NCBI RefSeq assembly: GCF_028369105.1
Contig: NZ_JAQNDO010000001.1
Coordinates: 4,308,501 to 4,372,500 of the forward strand
From: Polyangium mundeleinium
GTDB taxonomy: Bacteria > Myxococcota_A > Polyangia > Polyangiales > Polyangiaceae
DNA length: 64,000 nt
Direction of reading: 5' to 3'
A program made the position numbers and the translations under genes. Below are positions 1 through 8,402 of this stretch, one piece after another (positions within the stretch are counted from its first letter, which is position 1; each line of letters starts with the position of its first letter). The notes beneath the pieces were generated by a model. That model was not told the origin of the DNA, ran no database searches, and was given only the letters and a program-made list of their open reading frames with translations.

Positions 1-1
1 C

Positions 2-1615
2 GTGCCAGGGCCACCGCCGATGGTGCAACCACCGCCCTTGCGGGTGCCGACGCCTTCGGGAGGCATGCCTGCGCCGCCCGCGTTCGTGCCTGCGCCGCCC
101 GCGGTCGTGCCTGCGCCGCCCGCGGTCGTGCCTGCGCCCCTTGGGGTCGTGCCTGCGCCGCCCGCGGTCGTGCCTGCGCCGCCTGCGGTCGTGCCTCCGG
201 CGCTTGGGGTCGTGCCTCCGGCGCTTGGAGCCGTGCCTGCGGCGCTTGGAGCCGTGCCTCCGGCCCTTGGGGCCGTGCCTCCGGCCCTTGGGGCCGTGCC
301 TGCGGCGCTTGGGGCCGTGCCTGCGGCGCTTGGGGCCGTGCCTGCGGCGCTTGGGGCCGTGCCTCCGGCGCTTGGGGCCGTGCCTCCGGCGCTTGGGGCC
401 GTGCCTGCGGCGCTTGGGGCCGTGCCTGCGGCGCTTGGGGCCGTGCCTGCGGCGCTTGGGGCCGTGCCTGCGGCGCTTGGAGTCGTGCCTCCGGCGCCCG
501 GGGCCGTGCCTGAACCGCCCGCGGCCGCATCCGCGACTCCCGAGGAGACAGGCCTCCGCGCCACCGTGCTCGCGCGCCTCCGCGCCGGCGAGCGCAACCC
601 GCTCCACGGCCTCTCCGTCGCCGGCGCCGACCTCTCGAACCTCGATCTCAAAGGCGCGAACCTCTCCGGCCACGACCTCGGCGGCGCCAAGCTCTCCGGC
701 GCGAACCTCGAAGGCGCCCGCCTCTCCGGCACCCGCCTCGTCGACGCCGACCTCGAAGGCGCCGACCTGCGCAGCGCCGACCTCAAAGGCGCCGACCTCT
801 CCCGCGCCCACCTCGAAAAAGCCCGCTTCGACGGCGCCTCCATCGAGCAAGCCATCTTCGCCTCCGCCCGCGGCAGCAGCGCGAGCTTCGACAACTGCCG
901 CGGCCGCGCCCCCGTCTTCGCCCGCGGCACCTGGGACGGCGCGAGCTTCCGCGCCCTCGACGCACTCGGCGCCGACTTCACGGGCGCCTCGCTCGAAGCC
1001 GCCGTCTTCGAACGCGCCGTTCTGCCCGAGGTCAAGCTCGTCGACGCCCGCGGCAAAGGCGCAAGCTTCCAGGGCGCCCGCCTCGATCAGGCCCACGCCG
1101 AAGGAGTGGCCCTCACCGACACGAACTTCCACGAGATCGACGCCAAGGGCTCCACCTGGGAGAACGCGGCGCTCGCAGGCTCGTCGTTCGCGTCGGCCCG
1201 CCTCGACAATGCCGTCCTGACGCGCGCCACCTGCGAGGGCGCGAAGTTCCAGCGGGCGAACCTCAAAGGCGCGAACCTCGGCCGCGTGCAGGCCGACCGC
1301 TCGAACCTCGACGGCGCGATCCTCGACGGCGCCGACCTGCGCCAAGCCCGCATGCACGAGGCCCGGTTCGAAGGCGCGAACCTGCAGAACGTGATCGCCG
1401 GCCGCGCCGATCTCTCGCGCTCGCACTTCACCTCGGCCGACCTCACGAACGGGAACTTCCGCGCCGCGCTGCTCGCCGGGTCGAACCTCGCGAAGGCGAA
1501 GCTCGACGGCGCCGATCTGCGTGACGCGGACCTCCGTCGTTGCACGCTGAGCGGCGCCTCGCGGACCGGCACGAAGCTGATGGGGGCCAACATCCGCGAC
1601 GCCATCGATGAATGA
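2..1615 (+). CDS. Pentapeptide-repeat protein with Pro/Ala-rich N-terminal tail, 5' end outside window
   Basis: The open frame begins at the window edge, so the first visible GTG at position 2 is probably not the real start. Roughly the first 180 residues are Pro/Ala/Val-rich, built of seven-residue units such as VPAALGA. From about residue 195 to the end the protein is a run of A(D/N)LXX pentapeptides (for example ANLEGARLSG, ADLRSADLKG), which by family knowledge fold into a right-handed quadrilateral beta-helix. Such proteins are usually protein-interaction scaffolds; no enzymatic residues are visible. The Pro/Ala tail resembles a flexible spacer. A separate gene starts 78 bases downstream on the same strand. 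The family call is firm; the role is unknown. Confidence 0.85.
   Translation: MPGPPPMVQPPPLRVPTPSGGMPAPPAFVPAPPAVVPAPPAVVPAPLGVVPAPPAVVPAPPAVVPPALGVVPPALGAVPAALGAVPPALGAVPPALGAVPAALGAVPAALGAVPAALGAVPPALGAVPPALGAVPAALGAVPAALGAVPAALGAVPAALGVVPPAPGAVPEPPAAASATPEETGLRATVLARLRAGERNPLHGLSVAGADLSNLDLKGANLSGHDLGGAKLSGANLEGARLSGTRLVDADLEGADLRSADLKGADLSRAHLEKARFDGASIEQAIFASARGSSASFDNCRGRAPVFARGTWDGASFRALDALGADFTGASLEAAVFERAVLPEVKLVDARGKGASFQGARLDQAHAEGVALTDTNFHEIDAKGSTWENAALAGSSFASARLDNAVLTRATCEGAKFQRANLKGANLGRVQADRSNLDGAILDGADLRQARMHEARFEGANLQNVIAGRADLSRSHFTSADLTNGNFRAALLAGSNLAKAKLDGADLRDADLRRCTLSGASRTGTKLMGANIRDAIDE
118..505 (+). repeat. 21-bp tandem repeat coding the Pro/Ala tail
   Basis: The unit is close to GTGCCTGCGGCGCTTGGGGCC, written here as GTGCCTGCGGCG plus CTTGGGGCC, and encodes VPAALGA. 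About 18 near-identical units follow one another in frame. The low divergence and in-frame length suggest a recently expanded, length-variable coding minisatellite. Confidence 0.8.
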
Positions 1616-1693
1616 AGTGTTCGGCGAGCCGCCTTCGGCGCCCGTTGCCGAGGATTCGCCCACGGAGAGCAAATCCAGGTACAGTGCTCGGCC

Positions 1694-2932
1694 ATGAGCG
1701 GAGGCCGTGGTGAAGCCCTGAGCGCGAGCGCGTGCCGCGACGAGGCCACGCTCCGCTCCTTCATCGAGACGCGCATCAGCCCCAACGCGTGGCCCATCCA
1801 TTCGCCCGCGCTCCGCCGCCGCATCCTCGAAGAGGGCATCGACCTCGAAGCCGCCCAGCGCTTCACCATGGACCTCGACGCCATGGAGCGTCTGATCCGG
1901 GTGTTCGAGGTGCGCTCATGCCGCGTCGAGCGGCTGCTCCGGATCAACAACGCCTTCCACCGGACGCTGCACAACGACGAGGTGCTGCTGCGTCTGCTGC
2001 TGCTCGAGTGGCCCGAGGCCGTGCCGCTGCCAGACGAGGTGAAGGAAGCGCCGATGCGCGTGTACCCAACCCTCGACGCGATCGCGGCCGTCCTCTGCGA
2101 CGCGCTCGGCCGGATGCTCGAAGCCGGGACGCCCCCATCGGTGCTGGCGCGAGATCTCCTCGCCGCCCTCGGGCACGACTACGGCCACTCCGGCGGGACC
2201 GATCGCATGCGCCCAGACGGCGCCCCCGCGCCCCTGACGCACGAGGATACGGCAGAGAAGTACGCCGCGCCGATCGGGCTCGCGTTCGGCATGCCAACCG
2301 CACTCGTGCTGGAGAGCATGGCCGGCATCCGCGCGACGACGTTCTTCGTACGTCCCGGCCGTCCACGCATCCAAGCCGTGACGGAGTTCGAGCGGAGGCT
2401 GACGCTGGCCGACGTGATGGGCTGCGTGCTGCCGCCGCACCTGTGGCTGACGCACGTGGGCGCGCCGGTGCTGGTGGAGAAGATGCCGATCTGGCGTCGT
2501 CGGCTGGTGCAAATCCCAGGCGAGCTCGGGGCAATCGAAGCACACCTCGCCGTTCTCTCCGACGACGACCCCTCCCGCGAGGGACTCCTCGCCCAGCGCG
2601 AGGTGTTGCTCCTGGAGGACTCGCGCATCGTGAAGCACGTCGAGGAGTGGTTCCGCAGCGAGCGAGGCTTCTTCACGTTCATCGAGTCGAGCCGTCTCAG
2701 CGTGGTGCCACGCGCGCGCGACCTATGGGGCGGCGTGCTCCGCAGCAAGATCGAGCTGATGGAGCGCGTGCTCGCCCGGAAGGAGCTCCTCGCCCCCCTC
2801 GCCGCACAAGGATTCCCCCTCCTCGGTCAGTACGCCGAGGAACTCGCAAACGCAGAGTCCCTGGAGAACGTCATCGAGCGCGGCACACTCGATCCAGAGA
2901 TCTGCGAGCTCCTGCGAATGTTCCTGCCCTGA
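1694..2932 (+). CDS. HD-domain / PDEase-superfamily phosphohydrolase-like protein
   Basis: 412 residues from an ATG at 1694. The motif HDYGH at residues 161-165, an upstream HN in RTLHND, and a later Asp in TLADV (D240) match the metal-binding pattern H...HD...D of HD/PDEase-fold phosphohydrolases (cyclic-nucleotide phosphodiesterase-like). No transmembrane segment or signal peptide is visible, so it is probably cytoplasmic. The substrate cannot be read from the sequence. No partner gene is adjacent: the downstream intergenic region holds strong hairpins and the next gene is on the opposite strand. It could be a nucleotide phosphatase rather than a cyclic-nucleotide esterase. Confidence 0.6.
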   Translation: MSGGRGEALSASACRDEATLRSFIETRISPNAWPIHSPALRRRILEEGIDLEAAQRFTMDLDAMERLIRVFEVRSCRVERLLRINNAFHRTLHNDEVLLRLLLLEWPEAVPLPDEVKEAPMRVYPTLDAIAAVLCDALGRMLEAGTPPSVLARDLLAALGHDYGHSGGTDRMRPDGAPAPLTHEDTAEKYAAPIGLAFGMPTALVLESMAGIRATTFFVRPGRPRIQAVTEFERRLTLADVMGCVLPPHLWLTHVGAPVLVEKMPIWRRRLVQIPGELGAIEAHLAVLSDDDPSREGLLAQREVLLLEDSRIVKHVEEWFRSERGFFTFIESSRLSVVPRARDLWGGVLRSKIELMERVLARKELLAPLAAQGFPLLGQYAEELANAESLENVIERGTLDPEICELLRMFLP

Positions 2933-3034
2933 AGCTGGGTCTCTCCGTGGAGGCGTCGCGCCGGGGCGCTGCCCCGGACCCCGCGGGGGCTGTTCGCCCC
3001 TCGACCCGAACCAGGCACGGCCTGGACCGGGGGT

Positions 3035-3063
3035 GGAAGAACTGCGCTCCGCGCAGTTCTTCC
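3035..3063. terminator. Perfect 13-bp stem hairpin
   Basis: GGAAGAACTGCGC at 3035-3047 pairs exactly with GCGCAGTTCTTCC at 3051-3063 around a 3-nt loop. It lies downstream of the HD-domain gene in a 368-bp gene-free stretch (2933-3304) that otherwise holds GC-rich short repeats (ccccgg/ccgggg runs). It could be a terminator or a REP-like dispersed palindrome; no T-tract follows. Confidence 0.6.
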
Positions 3064-3182
3064 AACGGGCCGGTGGCAAGACCATGGAGGTGGGTCTCAA
3101 GCTGGCGACGGGCACGCTGCAAGTTGAACCTGCAGCGCCGCCGTCTTGGTTGGCAGGATCATCTGTGGTCTTGACCCTGGCT

Positions 3183-3217
3183 GTTCGATGAACTGCGCGG
3201 AGCGCAGTTCATCGAAC
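3183..3217. terminator. Perfect 16-bp stem hairpin, sibling of the 3035 element
   Basis: GTTCGATGAACTGCGC at 3183-3198 pairs with GCGCAGTTCATCGAAC at 3202-3217 around GGA. The inner AACTGCGC/GCGCAGTT core is the same as in the hairpin at 3035, so the two are copies of one palindrome family with different outer stems. It sits between two convergent genes, where a bidirectional terminator would be expected. Confidence 0.6.
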
Positions 3218-3304
3218 TTGGGTCCAGCCCCTGGCTGGTCCGGGTCCAGGGGTGGACAACCCCTGGTCGGGGTCCGGGGTGAAACCCCGGCGCCTGCGCT
3301 GCCT

Positions 3305-4003
3305 TCAGAGAATCATCAGCTTCCAGGGCGACGTTGCGGGGTCGTAGCCGAGGGCGAACGTGCGGAGCTTGTAGGCGTCGTAGCGGGTTTTTTCTTCGGA
3401 GACGGCGGTGGTCACGATGCCTGCGGCGGGGGGTTGACCGAGGGCTTGATCGATGGCGGCCACGCGATCGCCGGAGGTCACGATGTCGTCGATGTAGATG
3501 ACGGCTTCGTTGGGCATCGGCCTTCCGATGATGACGAGGTTTTGGGCGAGGTCGTGTGCGGGGTCTTCTTCGTAGCTGAAGCGCGGGCGCATCGCGTCTT
3601 TGTGCACCACGCAGGGACGCACCTTGCCGAAGCCGAGACGTTCGAGTTCGAGGGCGAGGTCGCGGCTTGGCCATCGATCGGTCGCGCGGTTGCCGCGCAC
3701 CACGTTGGCGGCTGGGATGGGCACGAGTGCGATGTTTGGCTTCGTGATGCTGAGGGCTGTGCGCACGTCGCGCTCGTGCACTGCGACGATGTCGGCGACG
3801 TAGGCGTAGGCGCTTGCGGGGGTCTCCAGGCGCATCATGGTTCGGCCTGGGTGGAGGGGGTGCTGGATTGAGCTTGGGATGGGCTCTTTGCGCTGGTTCG
3901 TCACGAGGTAGACGAGCCCGCGCATCGGGTTCGCGTTCAGCCCGGCCAGGGGAGAACCCAGCTTGTAGTACGAGCCGACGGCGTACCCGGGGATCCGCCT
4001 CAA
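3305..4003 (-). CDS. Phosphoribosyltransferase-domain protein
   Basis: The C-terminal half carries VIYIDDIVTSGD, the classic type-I PRTase PRPP-binding motif (two acidic residues followed by VTSG), preceded by a hydrophobic strand. The fold family is therefore clear, but the accepted base or acceptor is not. I chose the TTG at 4003 because GAGGGA lies 7 nt upstream of it; the open frame extends to 4189 but would then overlap the divergent nuclease gene, and an ATG at 3925 is a shorter alternative. With the 4003 start the protein is 232 residues. ComF-like competence proteins and salvage enzymes share this motif; the Cys-rich ComF zinc finger is absent. Confidence 0.65.
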   Translation of the reverse strand: MRRIPGYAVGSYYKLGSPLAGLNANPMRGLVYLVTNQRKEPIPSSIQHPLHPGRTMMRLETPASAYAYVADIVAVHERDVRTALSITKPNIALVPIPAANVVRGNRATDRWPSRDLALELERLGFGKVRPCVVHKDAMRPRFSYEEDPAHDLAQNLVIIGRPMPNEAVIYIDDIVTSGDRVAAIDQALGQPPAAGIVTTAVSEEKTRYDAYKLRTFALGYDPATSPWKLMIL

Positions 4004-4173
4004 GACGTCGTCCCTCGATTCATGCCCACGCGCGACCTTAGCGCGCTCCGTCGCACCTCTGCTACCCCCATGGCGCTGCTGGGGTGCGAGCTTGCGTGGA
4101 CTTCTCCTCTCGACGGCCGGGACGCTCCCTGGGAGCATGATATAGCGTTGCCAGCGAAACGAGGCGCGATCAC

Positions 4174-5145
4174 GTGAGCCGGACTGCATCCAGAAAGCGG
4201 CGCAAGGCAGGTACCCTCGGCGTGTTCGTCGTGGCGCTCTTTGGCGGGCTCGGGGCGCTCTTGCATGCGTGCAAGGCGGACCGTTGGTTCGACGACTTTG
4301 CCTCGCAGGGGTCGGGGGAAGGGAAGACCCGCCCGCGTCCGACGGCGACGCCGGGCCCGTCCGCGGCGCCTGGGCCCAAGGGCAGCCCTGCGCATGGGGG
4401 CGGGGGAAAGCCTGCGGATGCCAGCGTTCACCTCGCGCTTGGCGTCCCGACGGATGACGATCCTTCGGACGATTACGTGATGCGCAAGCCTCAGTACGCG
4501 CTCTCGTACAACGCGGATCAGAACGTTGCGAACTGGGTGAGCTGGCAGATCAACGCGTCCTGGTTCGGCGATGCGCCGCGGCACAAGGGGAAGTTCATGA
4601 CGGATCCGGAGCTGCCTTCGGGCTTCTACCGGGTCACGCACGACGACTACACGGGCTCGGGGTACGACCGGGGGCACATGGTGCGCTCGGAGGAGCGGAC
4701 CCGTTCGCCCGAGGACAACAAAGTCACCTTCCTGATGACGAACATCCTGCCGCAGTACCACGACCTCAACGCCGGGCCTTGGCTCCGGCTGGAGGAGCAC
4801 TGCGAGAACCTCGGCCGCAAGCAGGGCAAGCAGCTCTTCGTCATGGCGGGCGGCGTGCTCAAGCGGGGCAAGAAGGCCTCGAAGACGATCGGCAAGGGCG
4901 TCGCGGTGCCTGACACGTACTTCAAGATCGTCGTTGTGCTCGAGCCGCGCGAGGGGCCTGCGGATGTGACGGAGTCGACCCCGGTGATCGCGGTCCTGAT
5001 GCCGAACAAGGAGGGCATCCAGGACGAGGGCTGGGAGAAGTACCGGACGACCGTGGACGAGATCGAGCGGCGCACCGGGTACGACTTCCTCCCGGCCGTG
5101 GACGAGGACGTCCAGGAAGAGATTGAGGCGAAGAGGGGCGACTAG
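4174..5145 (+). CDS. NucA-like DNA/RNA non-specific endonuclease, lipoprotein
   Basis: 323 residues from a GTG at 4174 with GAGG about 9 nt upstream. A hydrophobic N-terminus ends in the lipobox-like LLHAC (C33), then a Pro/Gly/Lys-rich linker leads to the catalytic domain. YDRGHM (D165-R166-G167-H168) is the beta-beta-alpha-metal DRGH active site of the NUC1/NucA family, and the following TNILPQYHDLN segment supplies the expected metal-binding Asn. It should cleave DNA and RNA at the cell surface or in the periplasm. The convergent downstream gene encodes a NuiA-like inhibitor and overlaps this gene by 4 bp, which supports the NucA assignment. Gly occupies the second position of DRGH as in NucA-type enzymes. 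Confidence 0.85.
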   Translation: MSRTASRKRRKAGTLGVFVVALFGGLGALLHACKADRWFDDFASQGSGEGKTRPRPTATPGPSAAPGPKGSPAHGGGGKPADASVHLALGVPTDDDPSDDYVMRKPQYALSYNADQNVANWVSWQINASWFGDAPRHKGKFMTDPELPSGFYRVTHDDYTGSGYDRGHMVRSEERTRSPEDNKVTFLMTNILPQYHDLNAGPWLRLEEHCENLGRKQGKQLFVMAGGVLKRGKKASKTIGKGVAVPDTYFKIVVVLEPREGPADVTESTPVIAVLMPNKEGIQDEGWEKYRTTVDEIERRTGYDFLPAVDEDVQEEIEAKRGD

Positions 5146-5525
5146 GTCTCCACCAGCTTCGTGGTGACGCCGAGCCACACGCCTGACGGGTGCCGGCCGA
5201 GGACGACGGCGTCGATGTCGACCTTGCCCACGCGGTAGACGCGCAGGTCCGTGAGCTCGCGCTGGAGCAGGTCGACGAGCGCGCGGAAGCGGCCGGACCC
5301 GTCGTCGTCGCCCTCGACCAGGCCCTCGAAGAACGACCCGAGCGACGTCTCTTCGACCGGCGTGTCCGGGGGCAGGCCGCGCGCGTGCAGCACCGCGCCC
5401 GGCGTCGGCTCCTCCTCACCGAAGCGGTAGGCCTCGATCGGGAAGTCCGACTCGCTCGGGAACAGGAGGCCGGCCGCGGCCTCCTCGATGGACTGCATCA
5501 GCGGTTCGACTTCCTGACCCAGCAT
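5142..5525 (-). CDS. NuiA-like nuclease inhibitor
   Basis: 127 residues from the ATG at 5525; the frame stays open further upstream but the conserved region begins just after this ATG. GLLFPSESDFPIE near the N-terminus, a central SFFEGL, and a C-terminal VYRVGKVDIDAVVLG followed by GVTTKLVET match my memory of the Anabaena NuiA inhibitor along its whole length (NuiA is about 135 residues and ends in a TKVVET-like tail). NuiA blocks NucA by inserting its acidic C-terminus into the active site. The gene converges on the NucA-like nuclease and the two TAG stop codons share one CTAG (5142-5145). The encoded protein has no signal peptide, so it presumably protects the cytoplasm before export of the nuclease. 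Confidence 0.8.
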   Translation of the reverse strand: MLGQEVEPLMQSIEEAAAGLLFPSESDFPIEAYRFGEEEPTPGAVLHARGLPPDTPVEETSLGSFFEGLVEGDDDGSGRFRALVDLLQRELTDLRVYRVGKVDIDAVVLGRHPSGVWLGVTTKLVET

Positions 5526-5638
5526 CCTCGGCTCCTCCGTGTCCGGCGCATTCGAGGCGCGCATCCCGGACGTGTCAAGGCGGCGCGCTGCGGGGCCAGA
5601 GATCTTTCCGGCGGCCTGTGCGTCTACGGAGCCACCCC

Positions 5639-7501
5639 ATGCGCCCGCCCCGTCGCTCCTCGGCCGCCTTTGGCCTCTTCGCTGCCTTGCTCGCCGCACC
5701 CGCCGCCGCTGCCGCTGCGCCCGCGCGGAGCTCGGCCGTCGCCCTCGATCGAGGCTCCCTCGTCGCGTACGTCGCCGACGCCGACAACGAGGCGCTCCAC
5801 CGCGTCGATCTCGTGAGCGGCTCGGTCGCCACGACCCCGCTCGGCTGCGCGCCCGCCGAGGTCCTCGTGCTCGCCGAGGATCGGGTCGCCGTGAGCCTGC
5901 GCGGCTGCAACGAGGTCCAGGTCCTCAACCTCGACGCGGCCGGCGAGGGCACGGTCGCCGCGCGCGCGGTCGTCCCGGCCGAACCCTGGGGCCTCGCGCA
6001 GGGCCCGCGCGGCGCGCTGCTCGTCACCTCCGCGTACGGCCGCGCCCTCACCGCGCTCGACGGCGAGTCCCTCGCAGAGCGCTTCTCCTTGCGCCTCCCG
6101 CGCGAGCCGCGCGGCATCACCGTCACGCCCGACGGCCGCCGCGCGTTCGTCACGCATGCCGCGGGTGATGCGCTCTCCGTCGTGGACCTCGACGGCGGCG
6201 AGGCGGGCGAGGCGCCCGTCGTCCGCGCCGTGCGTGCGCTCGGCGGCAGCTACCGGAACCGCGTCGATGCGATGGTCGGAGCGAACACCCTGCACCCGAC
6301 CTCGTCCCTCGCGTACGCCGCCGTGCTGAACGAGAGCGGCACGCGCCTCTTCGTCCCGCACCTCGTCGTGCAGAACGGCGAGAGCACGACCCGTATCGTC
6401 GCGGGCGGTTATGGCGGCGTCGCGATCGAGGAGGACACCTCGGTCCCCACCGTCGCGGTCCTCGACGTCGCGCGCGAGCGCACGCTCGGCGTGGACGGCG
6501 GTGCCCCGCAGAAGAACTTCGTCAACATCTCGGCGAATGCCTTCATGGGGAGCGCCGTCGCGCCCGTGGGCTCTCCCGCGCGGCAGCCGCGCGCCGCGGC
6601 GGTGCTCGGCGACGCGCTCTTCGTCGTCTCGCACGGCACGGGCGAGCTCGTCGAGCTCGACGCGCGCTCGCTGGATCCGGCGCTCGCCCCGCGGCGCGTC
6701 TTCCCCGTCGGCGAGGGCCCTTCCGGCATCGACGTCGATCCGCGCACGGCCATCGCGGTCGTCTGGAACCAGCGCTCGCACGACCTCTCCGTCGTGAGCC
6801 TCGCGTCCGGCGACGTGGACACGTTGCCCGTCGCTGCGGACCCGCTCCGCGAAGACCTTGCGCGTGGCCGGAGCCTCTTCCATGCCGAGGGCGACCGCCG
6901 CATCTCGCGCGACGGCCGCGCCTGCGCGAGCTGCCACCCCGAGGGGCGCGAGGACGGCCTCGTGTGGCGGCTCGGGGACGGCCCCCGACAAACCATGGCG
7001 CTCGCGGGCCGCGTCGAGCGGGGCCCTTACGGCTGGCACGGCATGCACGCGAAGCTCGAGGACAACATCGCCGAGACCCTCACGCGCCTCGGCGGCTCGG
7101 GCTTGCCGGCCGACGACCTCGCGGCTCTCGCGAACTACCTCCGCGAGGGGCTCTTCGTGCCGCGCCGCGAGGGGAAGGACCCCGGCGAGGAGGCGCTCGT
7201 CACGCGCGGGCGGGACCTCTACACGTCGGAAAAACTCGGCTGCAACGGCTGCCACGGGCTCGATCACGGGACGAGTGATCGCGTGGTGCACGACGTCGGC
7301 TCGCGCGCGAAGGACGAGTCACGCGCCGCGTTCCGCACGCCTCCGCTCGCCCTGCTCGAAGGCTCTGCGCCTTACTTCCACGACGGCCGTTACGCGACGC
7401 TCGAAGCCCTGCTCGACGACAACCTCGATCGCATGGGCCAGACGAGCCACCTCACGTCCGAAGACCGCGCCGCCCTGCTCGCCTTCTTGAGGACCCTGTG
7501 A
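5639..7501 (+). CDS. Beta-propeller / diheme c-type cytochrome protein
   Basis: 620 residues from the ATG at 5639; an ATG 21 bp upstream is in frame but precedes the signal peptide. A hydrophobic Ala-rich signal sequence is followed by a long region of YncE/NHL-like propeller strands (SLVAYVADADNEALHRVDL, AVVWNQRSHDLSVVSL). Two heme sites lie in the C-terminal part: CASCH at about 429-433 and CNGCH at about 535-539, with FHDGRYATLEALLD downstream, as in MauG/cytochrome-c-peroxidase-type domains. It is probably a periplasmic redox protein. Its stop overlaps the GTG start of the next gene, making it the first gene of a tightly coupled four-gene operon. Confidence 0.8.
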   Translation: MRPPRRSSAAFGLFAALLAAPAAAAAAPARSSAVALDRGSLVAYVADADNEALHRVDLVSGSVATTPLGCAPAEVLVLAEDRVAVSLRGCNEVQVLNLDAAGEGTVAARAVVPAEPWGLAQGPRGALLVTSAYGRALTALDGESLAERFSLRLPREPRGITVTPDGRRAFVTHAAGDALSVVDLDGGEAGEAPVVRAVRALGGSYRNRVDAMVGANTLHPTSSLAYAAVLNESGTRLFVPHLVVQNGESTTRIVAGGYGGVAIEEDTSVPTVAVLDVARERTLGVDGGAPQKNFVNISANAFMGSAVAPVGSPARQPRAAAVLGDALFVVSHGTGELVELDARSLDPALAPRRVFPVGEGPSGIDVDPRTAIAVVWNQRSHDLSVVSLASGDVDTLPVAADPLREDLARGRSLFHAEGDRRISRDGRACASCHPEGREDGLVWRLGDGPRQTMALAGRVERGPYGWHGMHAKLEDNIAETLTRLGGSGLPADDLAALANYLREGLFVPRREGKDPGEEALVTRGRDLYTSEKLGCNGCHGLDHGTSDRVVHDVGSRAKDESRAAFRTPPLALLEGSAPYFHDGRYATLEALLDDNLDRMGQTSHLTSEDRAALLAFLRTL

Positions 7502-8370
7502 AGACGTACCTCCTGCCCCTGCTCGCCGCGTCCCTGTTCTCGTCCGGCTGCGCGAAGCCCGCGCCCGAGGCCGCCGCCGTGCCCGAGGTCGCTCCCGCGC
7601 CCGCTGCCGCACCCGCTGCCGCACCCGCGCCCGAGGCCGCCGCCGCTTCCGCCACCGCGCCTGCGTCCGAGCCCGCCTCCGAGCCGCCCGCGTTGCCCGA
7701 AGAGATGCGCACCATCCTCGGCAAACGCGCGGGCCAGAAGATCACCCTCACCGTGGTGCATCCGCGCCACGTCGTCCTGCTCGTGCAGGGGGACAAACGT
7801 GTCCTCGGCTCGAACGAGGTGGCCCTCGCCGTCGACCCGAAGGAGCCCATCGCGTGGGAGACGACCGACCGCCAGACGCTCGAGACGATCCGCGGCGAGG
7901 CGTTCGTCGACCTCCGCGACGACGGGCGCTTCGACGCGGCCACGCTCCGCCCGACCACGCTCCTCGCCGCCGTCGCGGAGGAGGCCGAAGGCCGCCACGC
8001 ATGCAAGGCGTTCGCGGCGAAGGGCGCGGGCTTCTCGGTGTTCTGTCGCGTCGAGTCGCACGCTGTCGCGGCGGCGCGCACCTTCGGCGAGGCCCCGCTC
8101 GATCGCATCGTCAACGTGGCCGCCGGTGAGCACACGTTCTTCCGCATGGAGCTCGATCCCGGCGCGGACGGCGTCGACGCCACGGTGCTCGGTTACTCGT
8201 TCGGCACGCGCGGGCACGTCGTTCGTGCCGAGGCGAGCCGGCTCCCCGGCGAGGCGCGCCCCACGCTCGCCCTGCTCTCCGAGTCGCGGATGCAGCCCGT
8301 CCGCATGCCCCGCTTCCCGCCTCCCCCCCCCCACCACCACCACCACCGCCTGCTCGATTCCTTCAATTGA
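7498..8370 (+). CDS. Lipoprotein with Ala/Pro linker and Pro5-His5 tail
   Basis: 290 residues; the GTG start overlaps the upstream stop in GTGA. A signal peptide ends in the lipobox SSGC (C18), followed by about 50 residues of Ala/Pro/Glu linker. The globular part (LTVVHPRHVVLLVQGDK, RTFGEAPLDRIVNV) is not recognised. The last residues before the end run five prolines then five histidines, a possible metal-binding tail. The gene lies between the diheme protein and a second lipoprotein, suggesting a shared envelope function, but nothing in the sequence identifies it. Confidence 0.7.
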   Translation: MKTYLLPLLAASLFSSGCAKPAPEAAAVPEVAPAPAAAPAAAPAPEAAAASATAPASEPASEPPALPEEMRTILGKRAGQKITLTVVHPRHVVLLVQGDKRVLGSNEVALAVDPKEPIAWETTDRQTLETIRGEAFVDLRDDGRFDAATLRPTTLLAAVAEEAEGRHACKAFAAKGAGFSVFCRVESHAVAAARTFGEAPLDRIVNVAAGEHTFFRMELDPGADGVDATVLGYSFGTRGHVVRAEASRLPGEARPTLALLSESRMQPVRMPRFPPPPPHHHHHRLLDSFN

Positions 8371-8402
8371 TCCTCGCGCGCGCTTCGCACAAGCTGACGC
8401 CG

